Shown here piece after piece: positions 28,618 through 35,161 of a stretch of DNA of 35,161 nt. The position numbers and the translations under genes were made by a program. Positions within the stretch are counted from its first letter, which is position 1. Each line of letters opens with the position of its first letter. A model generated the notes under the pieces. That model was not told where the DNA came from. It made no database searches and saw only the letters and a program-made list of their open reading frames with translations. Source of the stretch: Streptomyces prunicolor NBRC 13075 (GTDB lineage: Bacteria; Actinomycetota; Actinomycetes; Streptomycetales; Streptomycetaceae); assembly GCF_000367365.1 (NCBI RefSeq), contig NZ_BARF01000147.1:1-35161 (forward strand). The letters run 5' to 3'.

Positions 28618-30531
28618 ATGCCGTCGAGTCTTCGCGCACGTCTGAGATCCACCCTCACCGCCGCACTCACCCTGGCCGCACTGCTCATACTCCCGAGCCC
28701 CGCGCACGCCACCGCCGCCCAATCCACCGCCCCCACCCCCGAGTTCGACCAGCAGGTCCTCTTCAAAGCTCCCCAGGACGCGGGCTACGCCTGCTTCCGC
28801 ATCCCCGCGATCGTGAAGACGAACGACGGCACGCTGCTCGCGTTCGCCGAGGGCCGGGTCCTCAACTGCGGTGACGCCGCCGATATCGACATCGTCGTCA
28901 AGCGCTCCACGGACGACGGCCGCACCTGGAGCCCGCTGGAGGTCGTCAACCACGGCGGCGGCGACACGCACGGCAACCCGGCCCCCATCGTGGACCGCCG
29001 CACGGGCCGCGTCCTGCTCGCCGAGACGTACAACACGGGCCGTACGGACAGCGCCAGTTGCTCGGTCCCCTGCGACCGCACCCCGCACCTGCAGTACAGC
29101 GACGACGACGGCCTGAGCTGGTCGCAGCCGCGTGACCTGAGCGACGAGATCCTGCCGCCGACCTGGAACTCCTGGTACGCCACCGGCCCCGTGCACGGCA
29201 TCCAGCTCACCCGCGGCCGGCACAAGGGCCGGCTCGTGTTCGGCGTCAACACCGAGACCTGGGACGGCGAGCGAAGCGAGATGGGGGTCCCCCCGGCCGG
29301 AGGCTGGGGGAGGGTCACCGCGAACAACGCGGCGCTGATCGTGAGCGACGACGGCGGCGACCACTGGAGGATCGGCGCCACCGACTCGTATCCGATCGCG
29401 GCCGACGGGACCTGGCGGCAGAAGCCGTCCGAGGTGACGCCGACCGAACGCACCGACGGTTCGATCCTGGTGAGCGGGCGCGAACAGGACGGCACCGACC
29501 TCGGGCACCGCACCCAGGCGGTCAGCCGTGACGGCGGCGACAGCTTCACCGCGCCCTTCCACGACCTGCCCGACCTGTACGCCCCGCAGGTCCAGTGCTC
29601 GACGCTCGGCGTCGGTTCCCGCATCCTGCTGTCCTGCGACGCGGACCCCGACCGCCGCCGGACGATGATGATCCGCTCCTCCTACGACGGTGGCCGCACC
29701 TGGGACAGCGTGGATCGCGGCACGGTCGTGACGAGGGACTGGTCGGGCTACTCCGACATGGCGCGCGTCGACGGCGACACAGTGGGCCTGCTGTACGAGG
29801 GCGGCGCTGTGAGCGCCACCGACGAGATCCGCTTCGCCCGCTTCAACGAGGCCTGGCTGCAACCGCGTAGAGGCCCGGACCCCACGACCGCCGACCTCGT
29901 CCCGCACGCCAAGCGAGCGGCCGTGCTCGGTGGCGCCCAGGAGACCGACGGCGTGTCCGGTGGCGCCCTGTCCTTCGACGGCGTCGACGACGCGGTGCGC
30001 CTGCCGTACAGCGACCGACTGCCCCTGGGGACAAAGGACTTCACGGTGTCCCTCTGGTTCCGGTACACCGCCACGACCGGTGATCAGCCGTTCCTGTGGA
30101 TGGGCGGGGTCGGCACCACCCAGCCGCAGGTCTGGCTGCGCGGTGAGCCCGCGGGCAACCATGTCCGGGCACTGATCACCACCCGGGACGGCGCGACGGC
30201 CGTCCACACCACGTCCGTGGTCACCACCGGCGCCTACAACGACGGCCAGTGGCATCACGCCGTACTGCGGCGCGGCGGTGGGCAGTTGACGCTGTCCGTG
30301 GACGGTACGGCGGTGAGCACGGCGGACGTCGTGGGGTCCGTCAGCCGCAACTCGCCGTTCGGCGTGCACATCGGCCAACGCGTGGACAGCCTGCAGTACT
30401 TGACCGGGTCGATCGACGAAGTCCACCTCTGGGACCGGCTGTTGACCGACGACGAACTGGCCGCGCAACATCCTTCCCCCGCCGGGACCGTCCTGTGGCT
30501 GCCCATGGACCATATGAGCTCCAGCCACTAA
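28618..30531 (+). CDS. Secreted exo-alpha-sialidase (GH33) with C-terminal LamG-like domain
   Basis: A 637-aa exported enzyme that removes terminal sialic acids. The signal peptide is residues 1 to about 32 (cleavage near AHA). The six-bladed propeller covers about 42-410: YACFRIPAIV is the FRIP motif with the first active-site Arg, FAEGR follows, and five Asp boxes are seen, STDDGRTW, SDDDGLSW, SDDGGDHW, SRDGGDSF and SYDGGRTW. The C-terminal part (about 435-637) is a concanavalin-like LamG fold (GGALSFDGVDDAVRLP; DFTVSLWFRY; GQWHHAVLRR; GSIDEVHLWDRLL) likely to bind glycans. AGGTAG precedes the ATG. Near residues 218-232 a palindromic DNA repeat has been inserted in frame between TWDG and VTANNAALIVSDDGG. 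Confidence 0.9.
   Translation: MPSSLRARLRSTLTAALTLAALLILPSPAHATAAQSTAPTPEFDQQVLFKAPQDAGYACFRIPAIVKTNDGTLLAFAEGRVLNCGDAADIDIVVKRSTDDGRTWSPLEVVNHGGGDTHGNPAPIVDRRTGRVLLAETYNTGRTDSASCSVPCDRTPHLQYSDDDGLSWSQPRDLSDEILPPTWNSWYATGPVHGIQLTRGRHKGRLVFGVNTETWDGERSEMGVPPAGGWGRVTANNAALIVSDDGGDHWRIGATDSYPIAADGTWRQKPSEVTPTERTDGSILVSGREQDGTDLGHRTQAVSRDGGDSFTAPFHDLPDLYAPQVQCSTLGVGSRILLSCDADPDRRRTMMIRSSYDGGRTWDSVDRGTVVTRDWSGYSDMARVDGDTVGLLYEGGAVSATDEIRFARFNEAWLQPRRGPDPTTADLVPHAKRAAVLGGAQETDGVSGGALSFDGVDDAVRLPYSDRLPLGTKDFTVSLWFRYTATTGDQPFLWMGGVGTTQPQVWLRGEPAGNHVRALITTRDGATAVHTTSVVTTGAYNDGQWHHAVLRRGGGQLTLSVDGTAVSTADVVGSVSRNSPFGVHIGQRVDSLQYLTGSIDEVHLWDRLLTDDELAAQHPSPAGTVLWLPMDHMSSSH
29269..29313 (+). repeat. REP-like palindromic element inserted in frame in the sialidase gene
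   Basis: GAGCGAAGCGAGATGGGGGT then CCCCCCGGCCGGAGGCTGGG form a 45-bp unit. CCCCCGGCC (29290-29298) pairs with GGCTGGGGG (29302-29310), all nine pairs with one G-U, over a GGA loop; GGGGGTCCCCC is a competing stem. The wording matches a palindrome I recall between Streptomyces genes. Its length is a multiple of three, adding about 15 residues (ERSEMGVPPAGGWGR) without a stop. Confidence 0.7.
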
Positions 30532-30541
30532 CGTCCCGGGC

Positions 30542-31783
30542 GTGCCCGAGGACCGACGAGCACGACAGCGGAGGGGAGCCGGGGTCGGCCTGCTGCTGAC
30601 CCTGGTTCTCGCGGCCGTGCTGCTCACCGCCCTCCCCGAGGACCGCCACGGGGAGGGCGGCGGCGCGTGCACGGCCCGTACGGTGCGTTCCTGGTCGGCG
30701 GACGCGAAGCTCACCAACTCCTTTGCCGCGTACGGCGACGACGAGTCCCGCGCCGACGACTGGACCGGCGGCGACGGTACCCACTCGGTGCGGCTGCCGG
30801 ACGGCCGGGTGCTGTGGCTGTTCTCCGACACCTACCTCGGCCAGGTGCACCGCCCGCCCAACCCGGTCGGCGAGTCGTACGCCTGGCGGGACACCACCGC
30901 GCCGCTGGTCCGCAACTCGGCCGTGGTCATGAGTGACGGGCACCCCCAACTCACGCTCCCCGCCCCGCTGTTCCCCGATCCCGCCCCGAACGAGTGGCGT
31001 TGGCCGGTCGCGGCCCGCGTCGAGCCCCGCTCCCCCGGCTCGGCCGAGTCGGTCGTACGGGTGCTGCTGTGGACGCGGACGGCCGGAGCGTACCCGTGGA
31101 TCTACGGTGTGCCGATCGCGACCGAGGTCGCCACGCTGTCGCTGCCGGGCCTGCGGGTGGAGTCGATCGTGAAGGTCTTCGACCAGCAGCTCGTCCAAGA
31201 CCCGTCCCGGCGTGTGCAGTTCGGGACGACGCTGGTCACGGCGGGCGGCTGGACGTACGTCTTCGGCGGGAACGACGCCCAGGCCGCGGCCCGGCCGACC
31301 TCCTCGGCGTATGTGGCCCGGGCGCCGGAGGGGCGGCTCGCGGAGCCGGGTGCCTGGGAGTACTGGGACGGCTCGGCGTGGACGGCCCGGGCCGGGCCGC
31401 GACCGGTGCTCGGAGGTGGTCAACACACCGGCGTGGGCAGTGCGTTCTCGGTGGTGCGGGACGGCGGGACGTACGTCCTGTTCACGATGGCCGCGGGCAC
31501 TCGGGGGCTCACCACCGTCACCTCGTACTGGGCCTGTTCACCCACCGGGCCGTGGCACGGGCCGACCAGGAGTTTCAGCCCGCCGTTGCCACAGGGACAG
31601 GTCGCCGCGTACAACCCGCAGGCACACACGGAGTTGGGCGACGACGACCGACTCGTCCTCAGCTACGACGTCAACTGGCTGGACGCGACGGCCACTTCGG
31701 CCGCCTGGAACCTCAGCCGGAACGTGTCGCTGTACCGACCGCGGTTCGTGACGCTGCGGTTGGGGCCGCCGCCGTCCCGGTGA
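30542..31783 (+). CDS. DUF4185-like membrane-anchored or secreted protein
   Basis: A 413-aa protein with one N-terminal helix (about 13-31, GVGLLLTLVLAAVLLTAL) acting as an uncleaved anchor or signal. The remainder looks like a five-bladed propeller of the DUF4185/DUF5005 group: DGTHSVRLPDGRVLWLFSDTYLG, VRNSAVVMSDG, WPVAARVE, FGTTLVTAGGWTYVFGGND, GVGSAFSVVRDGGTYVLFTM and YNPQAHTEL with LSYDVN. These are hydrolase-like folds without proven activity. GTG 30542 begins 10 nt after the sialidase stop, suggesting one transcript and possibly joint action on surface glycans. Its 3' end overlaps the opposing symporter gene by 71 bp. Confidence 0.72.
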   Translation: MPEDRRARQRRGAGVGLLLTLVLAAVLLTALPEDRHGEGGGACTARTVRSWSADAKLTNSFAAYGDDESRADDWTGGDGTHSVRLPDGRVLWLFSDTYLGQVHRPPNPVGESYAWRDTTAPLVRNSAVVMSDGHPQLTLPAPLFPDPAPNEWRWPVAARVEPRSPGSAESVVRVLLWTRTAGAYPWIYGVPIATEVATLSLPGLRVESIVKVFDQQLVQDPSRRVQFGTTLVTAGGWTYVFGGNDAQAAARPTSSAYVARAPEGRLAEPGAWEYWDGSAWTARAGPRPVLGGGQHTGVGSAFSVVRDGGTYVLFTMAAGTRGLTTVTSYWACSPTGPWHGPTRSFSPPLPQGQVAAYNPQAHTELGDDDRLVLSYDVNWLDATATSAAWNLSRNVSLYRPRFVTLRLGPPPSR

Positions 31784-32759
31784 CCTCGGGCAGCGGGTCG
31801 CGGGCGCGGCGCTTGGCGATGACCGCGCACACCATCAACTGCATCTGGTGGAAGAGCATCAGCGGCAGCACCGCGAGGGAGGCGTGGGCGCCGAACAGGA
31901 CGCTGGCCATGGGGAGTCCGGAGGCGAGGGACTTCTTCGAGCCGGCGAACTGGATGGCGATCCGGTCCTCCCGGTCGAAGCTCAGCGCCTTGCCGCCGTA
32001 CCAGGTCAGGGTGAGCATCACGGCGAGCACGACGGCCTCGACGGCGAGCAGTCCGGCGAGGCGGGCCGCGCTGACCTGGTGCCAGATGCCCTGGACCATG
32101 CCCTCGCTGAACGCCGTGTAGACGACGAGGAGGATCGAGGCGCGGTCGACGTAGCCGAGGATCTTCTTGTGCCGGGTGATGAAGCCGCCGATCCAGCGCC
32201 GCAGCACCTGCCCGGCCAGGAACGGCACCAGGAGTTGCAGCATGATCTTGACGAGTGAGTCGGCGGAGAAGCCACCGCCGCTGTTGCCGAGCAGCGCCGC
32301 CGCGAGCAGCGGGGTGATGACGATGCCGGCGAGCGAGGAGAAGGATCCGGCGCAGATCGCGGCGGGCACGTTGCCGCGCGCGATCGAGGTGAACGCGATC
32401 GACGACTGGACGGTCGACGGGACGAGGGTGAGGAAGAGCAGCCCCTGATAGAGGGGGTGCGTCAGGATCACCGGGACGAGGCCGCGGGCGGCCAGGCCGA
32501 GCAGCGGGAAGATGACGAAGGTGCAGGCCAGGACGGTGGTGTGCAGTCGCCAGTGCTTGAGGCCGTCGAGTGCCTCACGGGTCGACAGGCGGGCGCCGTA
32601 GAGGAAGAAGAGGAAGGCGATCGCGGCCGTGGAGGCGCCCGAGGCGACGTCGGCGCCCGTGCCTCTGGCGGGGAGGAGTGCGGCGAGGCCCACCGTCCCG
32701 AGCAGCAGCAGGATGTAGGGGTCGATCGGCATCCGACTCGGCCATCGCAGGCGTTTCAC
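31713..32759 (-). CDS. Bile acid:sodium symporter family protein (BASS, YfeH-like)
   Basis: A 348-aa membrane protein with about ten helices. IDPYILLLLGTVGLAALLPARG starts the first; FLFFLYGARLSTREAL, LTLVPSTVQSSIAFTSIARGN and LAGIVITPLLAAALLG give the SBF-like core with crossed helices; IAIQFAGSKKSLASGLPMASVLF is the second conserved helix pair of the YfeH branch. It probably takes up an organic anion with Na+. GTG 32759 is preferred (GGAG 4 nt upstream; MKRLRWPSR-type lead); ATG 32732 is an alternative. It is divergent from the LysR gene, which is its likely regulator. The substrate is unknown. Confidence 0.85.
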   Translation of the reverse strand: MKRLRWPSRMPIDPYILLLLGTVGLAALLPARGTGADVASGASTAAIAFLFFLYGARLSTREALDGLKHWRLHTTVLACTFVIFPLLGLAARGLVPVILTHPLYQGLLFLTLVPSTVQSSIAFTSIARGNVPAAICAGSFSSLAGIVITPLLAAALLGNSGGGFSADSLVKIMLQLLVPFLAGQVLRRWIGGFITRHKKILGYVDRASILLVVYTAFSEGMVQGIWHQVSAARLAGLLAVEAVVLAVMLTLTWYGGKALSFDREDRIAIQFAGSKKSLASGLPMASVLFGAHASLAVLPLMLFHQMQLMVCAVIAKRRARDPLPEVTGTAAAPTAASRTAVGTATRSG

Positions 32760-32907
32760 TGTGCTCCACTGTCTCGCGCGTCTCGCTGTACGTCCGCTCC
32801 GTCCTCCGGCACGGACTCGTGCCCTCCCCATCCTCCTCTCCGGACTCTTGATCGGGAATCCGTCATACCGCTCTGACTGTCATCACGTTTCGCGATAGCC
32901 GGGTGCC

Positions 32908-32931
32908 GTGTATGCCATGGTGTATGCCATG
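32908..32931 (+). repeat. Tandem 12-bp duplication at the lysR start
   Basis: GTGTATGCCATG is repeated exactly twice (32908-32919, 32920-32931), giving four in-frame GTG/ATG start candidates, and CATGG-N6-CCATG is an inverted repeat within it. No Shine-Dalgarno is obvious. TGTATGC also occurs at the oxalate-locus sites. It may be a binding site for the LysR protein. Confidence 0.6.
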
Positions 32932-33798
32932 TACGACCTCTCTCACCTGCGTACCTTCCTCGCGGTGTCCCAGACGCTGAGTTTCACGCAGGCCGCCCGG
33001 CGGCTCGGGCTGCGCCAGTCCACGGTGAGCCAGCATGTGCGGCGGCTGGAGGACGCGACGGGACGGCAGCTGTTCACCCGGGACACCCACTCCGTGGAGC
33101 TGACGGAGGACGGGGAGGCGATGCTGGGCTTCGCGCGCCGGATCCTGGAGGTGCAGGAGCAGGCGTCGGCGTTCTTCACCGGCACGCGGCTGCGCGGCCG
33201 GCTCCGCTTCGGCGCGTCCGAGGACTTCGTCCTCACCCGGCTCCCCGAGATCCTGGAAAGCTTCCGCTCCGACCATCCCGAGGTCGACCTGGAGCTGACG
33301 GTCGAGCTGTCCGGCACGCTGCACGAGCAGCTCACCGCCGGGAAGCTGGACCTGGTGCTGGCGAAGCGCCGCGCCGAGGACCCGCGGGGCGAACTGGTCT
33401 GGCACGACAAGCTGGTGTGGATCGGCGCGGAGCGGCTCCGCCTGGACGCCGATCGTCCGGTGCCGCTGATCGTCTATCCGCCGCCGGGCATCACGCGGGC
33501 GCTCGCGCTGGAGGCGCTGGAGCGGCAGGGGCGGGCGTGGCGGATCGCGTGCACGAGCGGGAGCCTGAACGGGCTGATCGCGGCGGCCCGGGCGGGGCTC
33601 GGGGTGATGGCCCATTCGCGGGGGCTGGTGCCGCCGGGCTTGGTGCGGGTGCCGGAGCGGGCGGGGCTGCCGGAGTTGGGGGAGGTCGATTTCGTGCTGG
33701 TGCACGGGCGGCGACGGGTCTCGGCGCAGGGGGCGGCGGATGCGTTGGCGGCGGCGATTCTGGCGGGCGGGGACCGGTTGCATCGGCGCGGCCCGTAA
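32929..33798 (+). CDS. LysR-family transcriptional regulator
   Basis: A 289-aa regulator. MYDLSHLRTFLAVSQTLSFTQAARRLGLRQSTVSQHVRRLEDATGRQLFTRD is the textbook LysR helix-turn-helix. A PBP2-type effector domain follows (LRFGASEDFVLTRLPEILESFRSDHPEVDLELTVE; GKLDLVLAKR; AARAGLGVMAHS). ATG 32929 is chosen as the usual family start; GTG 32908 would add seven residues from a duplicated 12-bp unit. It is divergent from the symporter-like gene with about 170 bp between, the classical layout for LysR control of a transporter. The last 200 nt are very rich in G on the coding strand. The effector is unknown. Confidence 0.92.
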   Translation: MYDLSHLRTFLAVSQTLSFTQAARRLGLRQSTVSQHVRRLEDATGRQLFTRDTHSVELTEDGEAMLGFARRILEVQEQASAFFTGTRLRGRLRFGASEDFVLTRLPEILESFRSDHPEVDLELTVELSGTLHEQLTAGKLDLVLAKRRAEDPRGELVWHDKLVWIGAERLRLDADRPVPLIVYPPPGITRALALEALERQGRAWRIACTSGSLNGLIAAARAGLGVMAHSRGLVPPGLVRVPERAGLPELGEVDFVLVHGRRRVSAQGAADALAAAILAGGDRLHRRGP

Positions 33799-33858
33799 TT
33801 TCGGTTTTTTTATCGCCGGTCGATATCGGAATTCACTTCAGCGAGGGCGCGAGAAAAT

Positions 33859-33876
33859 GCCGGGCTGCACCCCGGC
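33859..33876. terminator. Short hairpin between lysR and the DUF3500 gene
   Basis: GCCGGG pairs with CCCGGC over CTGCAC. ATTTTC follows on the minus strand, and GTCGACAAAAAAC follows on the plus strand. It probably adds to termination of the DUF3500 message. A T-run (TTTTTTT at about 33805-33811) lies just past the lysR stop. The gap 33799-33988 is relatively A/T rich and holds no gene. Confidence 0.5.
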
Positions 33877-33938
33877 GTCGACAAAAAACACTGAGGGACT
33901 CGAGCCCCTCGGCCGACCGCGCGGGAATTCCCGGCAGC

Positions 33939-33967
33939 GGGCGGCGCTGCAATCAGCAGCGCCGCCC
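33939..33967 (-). terminator. Terminator hairpin of the DUF3500 gene
   Basis: GGGCGGCGCTGC pairs perfectly with GCAGCGCCGCCC over a 5-nt loop (12-bp stem). It lies 21 bp past the minus-strand stop at 33989. A further EcoRI-like palindrome CGGGAATTCCCG is just beyond (33922-33933). Confidence 0.75.
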
Positions 33968-33988
33968 ATTATGTCGCCGGCGGGCGGT

Positions 33989-35161
33989 TCAGGAGAACGA
34001 GAACTCTCCTCCGTAGTCGGTGTCGTGGTCGCGGTAGACGGTGCTGTAGTTGAGCCGGCTGGTGTCGACCACGCCGTCCTTGACGGAGAACTCGATCCAG
34101 ACTCCGGGTCCGTCGATGCGGACGTAGTCGCCCGCGGTGTCCAGCGCGGTGGTGCCGGAGTAGGAGATGTAGGTGTCGTCGAGCTCCGACTTGTAGGTGC
34201 TCAGGGTGGACGCGGCGGTCGTGTCGTCCGCGGCCTCGACCCACGGCGTGATGGCGTCGCGCACCAACTGCTGCTGCTCGTCGGTCAGTTCGCTGACCGC
34301 GAGGCCCTCCTTGGTGTCGGGGAAGTCGCCGTCCTCGTCCGGGCCGAGCACCACGTCGGTGGTGGAGTCGGAGAGCTCCGCCTCCGACAGCTCGTCGTCG
34401 CTGAGGCCTTCGAGCATCGCCTCCACCCCGTCGTGCATCCCGGCCAGGGGTGCGTAGGTGGTGCCGTCGTCGGTCCAGCTGGTGGGTTCGACCCCGGCGA
34501 AGTACGGGGTGGAGCCCACGACCTCGCCGTCCTTGTAGGTGAGGTTCAGGGCCAACTGGTCGCCGCCGAAGTGGAGTTGCCAGGTGCCGGAGGTGCTCGG
34601 GGTGCCCAGGAAGGCGAGGTAGTAGTTGCCGCTGCCGTAGCTGCTGTCGGTCTCACCGAGGACGTCGTCGGCCGCCAGGATCTGGGAGATCTGGTCGTAG
34701 CCGCTGTCGGTGCCGGTGCCCGTGGCCGCTTCAAGTACCGCCTTGGCGGCGGCGAGTTGCTTGTCGCTGAGGGTGCTCAGTTCGATGCCGACCCGGCAGG
34801 TCGCGCCGCATGCCTCGTTCGACCAGGCGGTGGCGTTGGCCTGGGTGAAGTCGAGGAGTACGGCGGCCTGTTGGTCGTCGTCGAGGGTGTCCAGGAACGC
34901 GTTGGCGGCGTCGACCACGTCCGAGACGGACGAGCCCGTGCCGGCCGTGCCCGTGGGCTCGGGGGCGGACGCGGAGGTGGACGGGTGGGACGAGGAGGTC
35001 GATCCGGGGTCGGTCGGGGAGGTGGAGCCGGGGGTGGACGGGGACGCGGAATCGGGGGCCGACGCGGAGGCGGACGCGCCGGTGGACGGGTCGGTCTCCA
35101 CGGACGCGGCGTTGGCGTTGGCGTACAGCGCGCCGCCGAGAAGGGTCGTCGCCGCCGCTAA
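33989..35161 (-). CDS. Secreted DUF3500 protein, 5' end outside the window
   Basis: The frame is open to the window edge: upstream of GTG 35101 it continues LAAATTLLGGALYANANAAS, the hydrophobic end of a signal peptide with cleavage near NAA-S, so the real start lies beyond 35161. A Ser/Pro/Thr-rich linker follows (about 45 residues), then the DUF3500 domain: FLDTLDDDQQAAVLLDFTQANATAWSNE, GIELSTLSDKQLAAAKAVLEAA, YGSGNYYLAFLGTPSTSGTWQLHFGGDQLALNLTY and TPYFAGVEPTSWT. Function is unknown for the family. The codon at 35161-35159 is TTA, read by the rare bldA tRNA in Streptomyces, which would tie expression to development if confirmed in frame. No other TTA was noticed in the window's genes. Confidence 0.85.
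   Translation of the reverse strand, partial: LAAATTLLGGALYANANAASVETDPSTGASASASAPDSASPSTPGSTSPTDPGSTSSSHPSTSASAPEPTGTAGTGSSVSDVVDAANAFLDTLDDDQQAAVLLDFTQANATAWSNEACGATCRVGIELSTLSDKQLAAAKAVLEAATGTGTDSGYDQISQILAADDVLGETDSSYGSGNYYLAFLGTPSTSGTWQLHFGGDQLALNLTYKDGEVVGSTPYFAGVEPTSWTDDGTTYAPLAGMHDGVEAMLEGLSDDELSEAELSDSTTDVVLGPDEDGDFPDTKEGLAVSELTDEQQQLVRDAITPWVEAADDTTAASTLSTYKSELDDTYISYSGTTALDTAGDYVRIDGPGVWIEFSVKDGVVDTSRLNYSTVYRDHDTDYGGEFSFS

Noticed and set aside
29269..29313. Insertion sequence inside the sialidase gene
   Set aside because: The insert is only 45 bp, codes no transposase and shows no target duplication that I can see; a REP-like palindrome fits better.
28471..30831. 786-aa minus-strand open frame opposite the sialidase
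   Set aside because: Val/Gly/Ala/Arg-rich shadow frame with no motifs; the sense strand has signal peptide, FRIP and Asp boxes.

Overview
The window is from a high-GC actinomycete, almost certainly Streptomyces or a close relative. The signs are the extreme third-position G/C bias, purine-rich Shine-Dalgarno sites, ATGA and 1-4 nt gene junctions, secreted GH18 and sialidase enzymes, an F420/LLM-type oxidoreductase, and a Streptomyces-like palindromic repeat. All functional calls below come from reading sequence and recalled family features; no database search was run.

Layout. (1) 1-5.6 kb, housekeeping/accessory: a secreted multidomain chitinase (+); a 56-aa two-helix hydrophobic protein (-), followed by a 14-bp tandem repeat; a PRC-barrel protein (-); a Ppx/GppA phosphatase (+); tRNA-Leu(GAG) with its terminator (-); and a MarR regulator (-) divergent from an LLM-class oxidoreductase (+). 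(2) 5.6-26.1 kb, a large oxalate/formate locus: aldehyde dehydrogenase and a SucC/SucD-type CoA ligase (-), divergent from a + operon with a ThDP decarboxylase/lyase of the oxalyl-CoA decarboxylase superfamily, a clear formyl-CoA:oxalate CoA-transferase (frc), a fused NDP-forming acyl-CoA synthetase and two OFA-family transporters. Opposite them lie an FCD-type GntR regulator, a KAS III-like enzyme, a third OFA transporter and its 44-aa small subunit. Beyond a decayed ATP-binding-protein pseudogene, an alpha/beta hydrolase and an unusual hydrolase-kinase fusion come a ketopantoate-reductase-like enzyme and fdhD. (3) 26.3-28.5 kb: a MarR-isochorismatase operon divergent from a quinone-oxidoreductase-like MDR. 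(4) 28.6-35.2 kb: a secreted sialidase carrying an in-frame palindromic repeat, a DUF4185-like protein, a bile-acid:Na+ symporter-like protein divergent from a LysR regulator, and the 3' part of a secreted DUF3500 protein cut by the window edge.

Proposed working of the locus (inference): OFA transporters exchange oxalate and formate. Frc moves CoA from formyl-CoA to oxalate. The ThDP enzyme decarboxylates oxalyl-CoA to formyl-CoA. The SucCD-like and fused ligases prime or drain the CoA-thioester pool. FdhD matures a formate dehydrogenase encoded elsewhere. The GntR regulator probably acts through palindromes in the divergent 9.5-kb promoter, in its own promoter and upstream of the 24-kb reductase. 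Related words also sit inside genes of the locus, written in codons that are rare for this genome.

Most notable points: the operator network with overlapping face-to-face promoters, the non-canonical active-site residues of the decarboxylase, the hydrolase-APH fusion, and the palindromic repeat tolerated inside the sialidase reading frame.
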